From Christensenella sp. UBA3700 (GTDB taxonomy: Bacteria; Bacillota; Clostridia; Christensenellales; UBA3700), in assembly GCA_002372775.1 (NCBI GenBank), contig DFIJ01000165.1, positions 1 to 9,804 of the forward strand: a stretch of DNA of 9,804 nucleotides. Direction: 5' to 3'. The notes beneath the pieces were generated by a model. It had not been told where the DNA came from, searched no databases, and was given only the letters and a program-made list of their open reading frames with translations. The first letter of the stretch is position 1; each line of letters opens with the position of its first letter. Positions 1 to 6,126 of this stretch are shown here, piece after piece. A program made the translations under genes and the position numbers.

Positions 1-1080
1 AATGGTCATAATATTGAAGAATTAATCAATGCTTTAACATATGCAAAACGTAGTAAAAAATCTATAGTTATCCATGTTAAAACAAAAAAAGGTAAAGGAT
101 TAAAAGAAGCGGAACTTAATCCAACAACATACCATGGATATTCTCCAAAACACTGGGAAAAACCTTCATTCTCTCATATTATGGGAGATAAACTTGCAGA
201 TATGGCAAAAGAAGATAAAGATATTTATGCCGTTACTGCTGCTATGGACGAAGGAACAGGTCTTGATTTATTCAAAACTATGATCCCAGATAGATTTATT
301 GACGTTGGTATTTGTGAAGAACATGCAGCTACTATGTCATCCGGTTTAGCAATTGGCGGTAAAAAACCATATTTTGCTGTATATTCTACATTCTTACAAA
401 GAGCATTTGATTCAGTTTTACATGATATATGTTTATCTAATCTAAACGTAAAACTATTAATAGATAGAGCTGGTATTGTATCTAATGATGGTGAAACACA
501 CCAAGGTATATATGATGTATCTTTTCTAAGATTAATGCCAAATATGGTAATTGCAGCACCAAAAGATGGTGTAGAACTTGAAAATATGCTTGTTTATTCT
601 CAAAACTACGTTGGACCTATGGCTATCAGATATCCAAAAGGTAATGTAAGAATAGATTATTCTACACATATGAAAGTAGAATTAGGTACTTGGGAATATC
701 TACAAAAGAAAGATTCTAAAGTTGTAATTTTAGCAACAGGGGCTACAGCGGTTTCTATTGCTTCTCATGCTGTAGAATTCTTAAATGAAGAAAAGATTCC
801 AGTATCTTTAGTAAATGCAAGATTCATAAAGCCTTTAGATACGAAAGTTTTAGACGATATTAAAGATAAGACAATTATTACAATTGAGGATAATGTAATA
901 TCTGGATCGTTTGGTTCAGCTTGTATGGAATATTATTTAAAAAATAATATACATAATGTAGATTTACATTTACTAGGTATTGATGACAAGATTTTGAAGA
1001 ACGCTTCTCAAGCAGATTTATTACAACAAAACCACTTAGATTCATATTATCTAAGAGATTTAGTTAAGTCACTTCAATGA
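1..1080 (+). CDS. dxs: 1-deoxy-D-xylulose-5-phosphate synthase, C-terminal ~60% (5' end outside window)
   Basis: Dxs condenses pyruvate and glyceraldehyde 3-phosphate, using thiamine diphosphate, to form DXP, the first step of the cytosolic MEP isoprenoid pathway and a precursor for thiamine and pyridoxal. The frame is open from base 1, so the gene enters from the left; 359 residues are visible of a usual ~620. An ATG at 181 is internal, because the sequence before it already matches Dxs (DGH-type NGHNIEEL, then VKTKKGKG and the YHG stretch). Visible landmarks are the DVGICEEHA motif near base 301, which holds the catalytic Glu, and DRAGIVSNDGETHQG near 463, close to the family DRAG(L/I)VG.DG.TH.G pattern. 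The transketolase C-terminal domain follows. The TGA stop overlaps the tlyA start (ATGA), so the two are probably translationally coupled. Identification is firm; only the start is missing. Confidence 0.98.
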   Translation, partial: NGHNIEELINALTYAKRSKKSIVIHVKTKKGKGLKEAELNPTTYHGYSPKHWEKPSFSHIMGDKLADMAKEDKDIYAVTAAMDEGTGLDLFKTMIPDRFIDVGICEEHAATMSSGLAIGGKKPYFAVYSTFLQRAFDSVLHDICLSNLNVKLLIDRAGIVSNDGETHQGIYDVSFLRLMPNMVIAAPKDGVELENMLVYSQNYVGPMAIRYPKGNVRIDYSTHMKVELGTWEYLQKKDSKVVILATGATAVSIASHAVEFLNEEKIPVSLVNARFIKPLDTKVLDDIKDKTIITIEDNVISGSFGSACMEYYLKNNIHNVDLHLLGIDDKILKNASQADLLQQNHLDSYYLRDLVKSLQ

Positions 1081-1790
1081 GATTAGATCAATATTTATCT
1101 ATAAACAATAATTTATCTCGAACAAAAGCCAAACAATTAATAGAGTCTGGCTTTATTTCAGTTAACGATAAAATCGTAGATAAGGTAGCACTAGAGGTTA
1201 AAGACTCAGATAACGTAAAGATTCTTGAATCTTTTAAATTTGCATCACTTGGTGGAGATAAGCTTGCAAAGGCGTTTGCGGATTTCAAATATTCAGTAAA
1301 AGATAAGATTTGTATAGATATCGGTGCCTCAAATGGCGGTTTTACCGATTGTATGCTACAAAATGGTGCTAAAAAGGTTTATGCTCTTGATGTAGGTGAG
1401 TGCGCATTTTCTGAAGAACTTAAAAATGATCCAAGAGTATTTGTTAGAGATAGATTAAATGCTAGATTTGTAACAGTAGAGCAAATTGGGGAACTATGCG
1501 ACTTTATGTCTATCGATGTATCTTTTATATCTTTAAAGCTAATCTTAGAAAATGTTTCTAAATTATTAAAAGACGATGGAGAGATTATAGCGCTTATAAA
1601 GCCACAATTTGAATGTGGACCAGCATATCTATCTAAAACAGGAATAGTACAATCTCAAAAGGTTATAGATAGGGTTATTGAGGATATTAAATCTTATGCT
1701 ATATCTATTGGATTAAAGCCAGTTAGTGTTACTAATGCTCCGATAAAACCTAATAAAAACAAAGAATATCTAATTTATCTTAAAAAATAG
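1077..1790 (+). CDS. tlyA: TlyA family rRNA (cytidine-2'-O)-methyltransferase
   Basis: TlyA proteins (annotated as hemolysin/FtsJ-like) methylate ribose 2'-O positions of rRNA with S-adenosylmethionine; in mycobacteria the targets are in 16S and 23S rRNA at the subunit interface. The 237-residue product has an S4 RNA-binding domain (about residues 1-60, beginning MRLDQYL) and a Rossmann methyltransferase domain with the SAM motif DIGASNGGFTD (81-91), DVSFISL (147-153) and IKPQFE (174-179). K62, D147, K175 and E230 fit the K-D-K-E catalytic tetrad of 2'-O-methyltransferases, with nearly the spacing I recall for the mycobacterial enzyme. The usual RGG before the first Lys reads SLGG (57-60). 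The protein is slightly shorter than the common ~270 residues. No Shine-Dalgarno is seen; the start lies in the ATGA overlap with dxs, so coupled translation is likely. The rRNA target here is inferred. Confidence 0.95.
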   Translation: MRLDQYLSINNNLSRTKAKQLIESGFISVNDKIVDKVALEVKDSDNVKILESFKFASLGGDKLAKAFADFKYSVKDKICIDIGASNGGFTDCMLQNGAKKVYALDVGECAFSEELKNDPRVFVRDRLNARFVTVEQIGELCDFMSIDVSFISLKLILENVSKLLKDDGEIIALIKPQFECGPAYLSKTGIVQSQKVIDRVIEDIKSYAISIGLKPVSVTNAPIKPNKNKEYLIYLKK

Positions 1791-1821
1791 TTCAAAATCC
1801 TCTTTAAATTTTTATAAATTC

Positions 1822-1852
1822 TTGTGCATATATGCATATATTAGTGTATAAT
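1822..1852 (+). promoter_or_regulatory. Candidate sigma-70-type promoter of nadK-argR-recN
   Basis: A perfect TATAAT lies at 1847-1852. The best -35 match is TTGTGC at 1822-1827, with a long 19-nt spacer, so the -35 is weak. The last base of the -10 is only 7 nt from the nadK ATG at 1860, which puts the expected transcription start at or within a base of the start codon. A second TATA-like hexamer overlaps at 1853-1858, and TATATT at 1837-1842 is an alternative. In A+T-rich DNA such hexamers also arise by chance. Confidence 0.45.
1825..1841. repeat. Tandem TGCATATA repeat forming two overlapping palindromes in the nadK promoter spacer
   Basis: TGCATATA occurs twice in tandem (1825-1832 and 1833-1840). 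This creates two perfect palindromes: TGCATATATGCA (1825-1836) and ATATATGCATATAT (1828-1841). They fill the spacer between the candidate -35 and -10, a position where a bound repressor would block RNA polymerase. The TGCAT...ATGCA half-sites resemble ArgR boxes (TGnAT-wwww-ATnCA), but the centre is 2 nt instead of 4, so the match is imperfect. An operator role is inference. Confidence 0.4.
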
Positions 1853-1859
1853 TATAAAC

Positions 1860-2708
1860 ATGAGAGTTGGTATTTACACAAATTTAAACAAAGATCAAAA
1901 TGGAGAACATGCTAAGCATGTTATTTCTTTATTAACACAAAAAGGTGCTGAAGTTGTATTTGCAGATAATACAGATGAAAATATATTCGGCATTAAAAAG
2001 GTTAAGATACAAGAATTATCTCAATATTCAGATGTTATTATGACATTTGGTGGAGATGGTACTGTACTTAAGGTTGTTAGAGAACAACATAATAAATCTA
2101 TACCAATTGTTGGTGTAAACTGTGGTAAAATCGGATTTTTAACAGAAATCTCTAAAGATGAATTAGAAAAAGCAGTTGATGATTTAGTAAACCATAGATT
2201 TGAAATCGTAGATAGAGCAGTAGTATCTGTTGAAGCTAATAATGAGGAATTCTCAGCACTTAATGAAGTATTACTATCTTCTGCTATAACTACAGAAGTT
2301 GGCGTATTTAACGTTAAAATTGATGGCTCTAGCGCCGTTTCAACAAAAGGTGATGGTATTATGCTAGCAACACCTACAGGATCTACAGCTTATTCACTTG
2401 CATGTAATGGTCCAGTTATTGCACCTAACGTTAATGCATTTATAATTAATTCAATTTGCCCATATCCAGTAAGAACTGCGCCAATTGTTATAAATGATAA
2501 TTGTGTTGTGGAAATTACTTCTGATTCTAAGAATCTAAAGCTTGTTGTAGATGGCAAGATGATGGTTGATTTCCCAAATGGAGCAAAGGTTGTATTAAAG
2601 AAGACAGAAGATAATGTTAAGTTTATTAAATTTGAAAATGATACAGATAATTTTTATCAAAAGATAACAAAGAAATTAAAATTATGGAGTGTAAGTTATG
2701 AATCGTAG
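1860..2708 (+). CDS. nadK: NAD kinase
   Basis: NadK phosphorylates the 2'-OH of the NAD adenosine ribose, using ATP or polyphosphate, to make NADP in the cytosol. The 282-residue product has the family length and motifs: GGDGT at 64-68, NCGKIGFLTE shortly after, NE at 135-136 and TPTGSTAYS at 171-179, with the ICPYP segment just downstream. The ATG at 1860 is chosen because the first residues (MRVGIYTNLNKD) match the usual NadK N-terminus. No Shine-Dalgarno exists upstream; the preceding 20 bases contain only two G residues, not adjacent. A TATAAT ends 7 nt before the ATG, so initiation may be leaderless. The stop overlaps argR by 11 nt. The gene sits between tlyA and argR as in many Clostridia, where it is usually co-transcribed with them. 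Identification is firm. Confidence 0.97.
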   Translation: MRVGIYTNLNKDQNGEHAKHVISLLTQKGAEVVFADNTDENIFGIKKVKIQELSQYSDVIMTFGGDGTVLKVVREQHNKSIPIVGVNCGKIGFLTEISKDELEKAVDDLVNHRFEIVDRAVVSVEANNEEFSALNEVLLSSAITTEVGVFNVKIDGSSAVSTKGDGIMLATPTGSTAYSLACNGPVIAPNVNAFIINSICPYPVRTAPIVINDNCVVEITSDSKNLKLVVDGKMMVDFPNGAKVVLKKTEDNVKFIKFENDTDNFYQKITKKLKLWSVSYES

Positions 2709-3141
2709 ACAAAATGCTATTCTTGAAATAATCAATGAAGTTGAGATTGAAAGACAAGAAGAGTTAGTAGCAATTCTTATTGAAAGAGGTTTTGACGCTA
2801 CTCAAGCTACAATTTCTAGAGATATAAAACAACTTGGCCTTGTAAAAATGCATGGCGAAAAGAAGAAATTTAAATATACACAAGTTAAATACGCTACAGA
2901 TGGAATATCTGCAAAGTTTGGTAACTTGTTCAAGGAAAGTGTATTATCTATTCAAACAGCCGGAAATATCGTTGTAATTAAGACTGTTACTGGTTCTGCA
3001 AATTCTGCAGCAGCCTTTTTAGATAAACAAGATTTTGAAACTATTTTAGGATCTATTGCTGGTGATGACTGTATCATTGCTGTAGCAACAACTCCTGAAG
3101 AAGCACAAAACGTTGCTAAAACTCTAAAGAGTTTCTTCTAA
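2698..3141 (+). CDS. argR: Arginine repressor ArgR/AhrC
   Basis: ArgR is a cytosolic transcription factor that binds arginine, assembles as a hexamer and represses arginine biosynthesis while often activating catabolism. The 147-residue length is typical. Residues 1 to about 65 form the winged helix-turn-helix, with the recognition region ATQATISRDIKQLGLVK. Residues from about 75 onward form the oligomerisation and arginine-binding domain, including GNIVVIKT and GSIAGDDCII, with the conserved GDD at 122-124. The ATG at 2698 has a Shine-Dalgarno GGAG (2686-2689) 8 nt upstream, inside the end of nadK, and the genes overlap by 11 nt. No arginine biosynthesis gene is in the window, so its targets lie elsewhere. 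The palindromic site upstream of nadK could allow autoregulation, which is inference. Confidence 0.97.
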   Translation: MNRRQNAILEIINEVEIERQEELVAILIERGFDATQATISRDIKQLGLVKMHGEKKKFKYTQVKYATDGISAKFGNLFKESVLSIQTAGNIVVIKTVTGSANSAAAFLDKQDFETILGSIAGDDCIIAVATTPEEAQNVAKTLKSFF

Positions 3142-3142
3142 T

Positions 3143-4849
3143 ATGTTAACATCTTTATCTGTTAAGAATATCGCATTAATTGATTCCTTAGAAGTTGAGT
3201 TTTCTAAGGGACTTAATGTTTTGTCTGGCGAAACAGGTGCTGGTAAATCTATTATTATTGATTCTATTAATTTCGTTCTTGGAAAAAGAGCAGATAAATC
3301 TTTAATAAGATATGGTGAAGAGCAAGCTTCTGTTACTGCTTTTTTTGATATCTCTTCCTCAGATAAAGCAAAAGAAATATTAAACGAATTCGATATAGAT
3401 ATTGAAGACGAGTTAATGATTAAGCGTACTATGACTATTGATGGCAAAAACTCTTGCAATATTAATGGTCAAAAAGTAACACTTGCTATGCTTAAGCAAT
3501 TAACTTCTACACTTGTAGATATCTATGGTCAAAATGATTCAAATTTCATTCTTAATCCTGATTCTCATTTAGATATTTTGGATGATTATGGATATGCTAA
3601 AATAGGAAAATTAAAAGAAAAACAATCTGAGATTTATAAGCTTTTTAAAGATACATGTCAAAAATTGAAAGAATATGGTTCATTTTCTGATGTTGCTAAG
3701 AATATAGATTTATATGAATATCAGATTAATGAAATTAAAGAAGCTAATATTCAAGATGGAGAAGAGGAAGAATTAATGGCTATTCGCCATAAAATGAACA
3801 ATTCTCAATCTGTGATTTCTTCATTATCTCAAGCCTTTGAATCAATAAATGGAGATCAACTTGATACAAATATAATATCTTTAATTTCTAATGCAATTTC
3901 AGAGCTTAATAAAGTGTCAGAATATGATGATAGAATTGAAGATTTAATAAATAGATTAGATTCTGCAAAAATAGATTTAAAAGACGTAGCAGCAACTGTA
4001 GAAGAGATTGCTGATGAATCAGAATTTGATCCAGAAAGACTTGCTCAAATTGAAGAGAGAATTTCTCAAATTAGATTAATCAAGAGAAAATACGGATCTA
4101 CTGTTGAAGAAATCAATGAATACTTAGAAAGCGTTCAAGAAAAATATGATTTCTTAAATGGTGGCGAAGAAAAGATAAAAGACTTAGAGATAGATAAGGT
4201 TAATTATCTAAAAGATATGTATAACAACGCTGTTGCTTTATCTAAGGCAAGAAAAGAAGTAGCAAATGAATTATCTCTAAAGATAGAGAAAGAATTACAA
4301 GAACTTGGCATGAAAGATGCTAAATTCGTTGCTTCATTTAATGAAATTCCTGATATAGATTCATTAGAATCTGTTCCAGAAAACGGATTGGATGAAATGG
4401 AGTTTATGTTCTCTGCTAATAAAGGACAACCTGTAAGAGAATTAACTAAGATTATCTCTGGTGGTGAATTATCTAGATTCACATTAGCTTTAAAGAATAC
4501 TATAGCTAATCTAGATGGTATTAATACTATGATATTCGATGAAATCGATTCAGGAATATCTGGCCATATTGCTCAAGTTGTTGCAGAAAAGCTTTATTCT
4601 ATATCTAAAGATAGACAAGTTCTTGCGATTACTCATTTACCACAACTTGCTGCAATGGCTGATACAAACTATCTAATAGAGAAATCTTCAGATGATAAAA
4701 CAACAAAGACATCATTAAACATCTTAGATAAAGATAGTTTAGTAAATGAGATTATAAGATTAATAGGCGGAGAGACTAGTGCAAACTTTGCAAAACCTCA
4801 TGCTATTGAAATGATAGATAATGCTAGAAAGATTAAGGACAAAATTTAA
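3143..4849 (+). CDS. recN: DNA repair protein RecN (SMC-like ATPase)
   Basis: RecN is an SMC-like ATPase that acts early in double-strand break repair, gathering broken ends and assisting RecA. The 568-residue product is close to the family's usual length (~550-570). The N-terminal head carries Walker A GETGAGKS at residues 29-36. A glutamine- and glutamate-rich coiled-coil section spans roughly 150-370. The C-terminal head has the ABC signature ISGGELSRF near residue 437 and Walker B MIFDEIDSGISG near 462, followed by the switch-His segment ITHLPQLA. All motifs needed for ATP hydrolysis are present. The start is 1 nt after the argR stop. Only a weak AAAGAG (3126-3131) precedes it, so coupling to argR is likely. 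In many spore formers spoIVB and spo0A follow recN; they are absent here. Confidence 0.97.
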   Translation: MLTSLSVKNIALIDSLEVEFSKGLNVLSGETGAGKSIIIDSINFVLGKRADKSLIRYGEEQASVTAFFDISSSDKAKEILNEFDIDIEDELMIKRTMTIDGKNSCNINGQKVTLAMLKQLTSTLVDIYGQNDSNFILNPDSHLDILDDYGYAKIGKLKEKQSEIYKLFKDTCQKLKEYGSFSDVAKNIDLYEYQINEIKEANIQDGEEEELMAIRHKMNNSQSVISSLSQAFESINGDQLDTNIISLISNAISELNKVSEYDDRIEDLINRLDSAKIDLKDVAATVEEIADESEFDPERLAQIEERISQIRLIKRKYGSTVEEINEYLESVQEKYDFLNGGEEKIKDLEIDKVNYLKDMYNNAVALSKARKEVANELSLKIEKELQELGMKDAKFVASFNEIPDIDSLESVPENGLDEMEFMFSANKGQPVRELTKIISGGELSRFTLALKNTIANLDGINTMIFDEIDSGISGHIAQVVAEKLYSISKDRQVLAITHLPQLAAMADTNYLIEKSSDDKTTKTSLNILDKDSLVNEIIRLIGGETSANFAKPHAIEMIDNARKIKDKI

Positions 4850-4851
4850 AA

Positions 4852-5205
4852 ATGCTATTTAGACAATTACTAATTAATTACGTATATAAATATGTTTCAA
4901 TATTCTCAATTGCTAAAAAGAATTGGTTTTATAAGATACTAAAGTGTTTGTTCATTTCAGTATTTATTATTCCATTTGCAATATTGAGTTCTATTGGACT
5001 TTTAATTGATATGATTCTTGTAATACCAAGTTATTGGCCAGTAATAGGATTTATATGTTATATAATCACTAAGGTAGTAAATTTCATTCCTTGGCTATTA
5101 CATTGGATTATCATGATACCAGATGCAATATTTAAGACTGAAGTCTATGATATATATGTAGATGGATTATCTTTAGTTGGAGAAGACGATATTATTCAAC
5201 AATAA
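4852..5205 (+). CDS. Small membrane protein of unknown function, 117 aa
   Basis: I do not recognise this protein. It has a basic N-terminal segment (about residues 1-30), a strongly hydrophobic helix at roughly 32-58, and a second hydrophobic stretch at 62-90 that is rich in Trp, Pro and Ile and could be a helix or a re-entrant hairpin. A short acidic tail ends GEDDIIQQ. The basic N-terminus suggests that end faces the cytoplasm. The ATG lies 2 nt after the recN stop, with AAGGA (4835-4839) 12 nt upstream, a rather long spacing. The tight spacing suggests co-transcription with recN, although the product has no visible link to DNA repair. It is followed after 20 nt by the zinc-ribbon membrane protein gene, so the two may work together. 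The gene is likely real given its composition and spacing; the function is unknown. Confidence 0.7.
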   Translation: MLFRQLLINYVYKYVSIFSIAKKNWFYKILKCLFISVFIIPFAILSSIGLLIDMILVIPSYWPVIGFICYIITKVVNFIPWLLHWIIMIPDAIFKTEVYDIYVDGLSLVGEDDIIQQ

Positions 5206-5215
5206 GTATTAATTT

Positions 5216-5220
5216 GGAGG
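5216..5220 (+). promoter_or_regulatory. Shine-Dalgarno GGAGG that fixes the start at 5226
   Basis: GGAGG at 5216-5220 lies 5 nt before the ATG at 5226. The longest open frame could begin with TTG at 5214, but that codon runs into the Shine-Dalgarno itself, so 5226 is the better start. Confidence 0.8.
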
Positions 5221-5225
5221 ATATT

Positions 5226-5909
5226 ATGAAATACGAAGATAATAACAAAAAGATTGTTCTAACAAAAAGATGTCCAAATTGTGGCAGACTAGTTGTTAGT
5301 CATGAAGATCGCTGCACAAGATGTGGTTATTATTTTCATGTTAATCAAGAATATATATCTCGTACTCCAGTATTTAAAATTGTATGTGTTATAATTGGAA
5401 TAATTTTGGCAATCGTCAATCTTTGTTGCATGGTATACAATATCGAACATGATAATAGATTAATGGCTTTTGCAAATTTTTTAGATATTATCTTAAACTC
5501 AGTATTATTTTTTGGGTTAGTAACTATATCATATAGAATCGACGCTCTAGAAAACGACAAAGAAAATAATAAAAAAATTCGTGACTTAGAACTAACAATT
5601 GAAGAGCTTATTAGAGAGATTAATATAAGTAATCAACAAAAGTATATTAATCCAAATGAGACAAAAAACAATAAAGATTCAGACATAACTAATACCTCAA
5701 TTAATATTAATGAATACTCTAAAAATGAGAGTATAAATATAAATTCCGACAATAAAACAAAAATACTTCCTATTTTAGTTAATAATGGAACTATACAGTG
5801 TCCAATGTGTGGACAAAAGCAAAATAGCAACCGCACTGTTTGTTTTAATTGTGGACAAAAGTTTACTAATGATGCGCCAATCGATGATATTCCTGTAGAT
5901 GAAGGATAG
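5226..5909 (+). CDS. Membrane protein with a zinc ribbon at each end and a central coiled coil
   Basis: No named family is recognised. The 227-residue protein starts with a zinc ribbon (C16, C19, C30, C33; CxxC-x10-CxxC). Two membrane helices follow at about 50-73 and 84-104, then a charged coiled-coil segment (IDALENDKE to about residue 140) and a low-complexity Asn/Ser/Lys-rich linker. It ends with a second zinc ribbon (C192, C195, C206, C209) of identical CxxC-x10-CxxC spacing and an acidic tail. Both ribbons would lie on the same, probably cytoplasmic, side because two helices separate them. Start 5226 is chosen over the TTG at 5214 because of the GGAGG at 5216-5220. The gene lies 20 nt after the small membrane protein gene, consistent with one transcript. 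Zinc ribbons of this type often serve as protein-protein or nucleic-acid contacts; the function here is unknown. Confidence 0.8.
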   Translation: MKYEDNNKKIVLTKRCPNCGRLVVSHEDRCTRCGYYFHVNQEYISRTPVFKIVCVIIGIILAIVNLCCMVYNIEHDNRLMAFANFLDIILNSVLFFGLVTISYRIDALENDKENNKKIRDLELTIEELIREINISNQQKYINPNETKNNKDSDITNTSININEYSKNESININSDNKTKILPILVNNGTIQCPMCGQKQNSNRTVCFNCGQKFTNDAPIDDIPVDEG

Positions 5910-5955
5910 AGTCAATCATAATTATTCGTAAAATAATACACTAGATGAGTCAAAT

Positions 5956-6126
5956 ATGGATATTAAGAAAATTTTAGATTACAATAATAGATGTTTAGAA
6001 CTAGACCGTAAATATTCAAAAGAATACATGCATTTAAAAGAATTGACGGAGAAAGTATCTTTAAAGCAAAAAAAATATTATGAACTATGTGATAAGCTTG
6101 ACGAATTATATAGTATCGGAAAATAA
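5956..6126 (+). CDS. 56-codon coiled-coil ORF, possibly the detached N-terminus of the next gene
   Basis: This short frame begins at ATG 5956 (MDIKKILDYNNRC) and ends at TAA 6124-6126. The product is highly charged, with alternating Leu/Tyr and Lys/Glu residues that suggest an alpha-helical coiled coil (HLKELTEKVSLKQKKYYEL). It overlaps the next ORF (start 6080) by 47 nt in the +1 frame. No good Shine-Dalgarno is visible; GATGAG at 5944-5949 is the nearest purine-rich element. Its helical character continues naturally into the charged start of the next product if one base is removed from the A-rich run GGAAAATAAAAAG (6118-6130). It may therefore be a true small gene overlapping its neighbour, or the 5' part of a frameshifted gene. 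Confidence that it is translated is moderate. Confidence 0.45.
   Translation: MDIKKILDYNNRCLELDRKYSKEYMHLKELTEKVSLKQKKYYELCDKLDELYSIGK

Noticed and set aside
181..183. ATG at 181 as the start of dxs
   Set aside because: The frame continues upstream to base 1 with clear Dxs sequence, so the gene is cut by the window edge instead.
3124..3459. Minus-strand ORF of 111 codons opposite recN
   Set aside because: It is a shadow of the recN frame, with low-complexity Ser/Ile composition, no Shine-Dalgarno and no recognisable motif. The same applies to the other minus-strand frames opposite tlyA, recN, the zinc-ribbon genes, the EEP gene and purB.
5214..5225. TTG at 5214 as the start of the double zinc-ribbon protein
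   Set aside because: The codon overlaps the GGAGG ribosome binding site that serves the ATG at 5226.
5921..5937. ATTATT-CGTAA-AATAAT hairpin after the double zinc-ribbon gene
   Set aside because: The stem is pure A/T and not followed by a T run, so it is expected by chance at this base composition.
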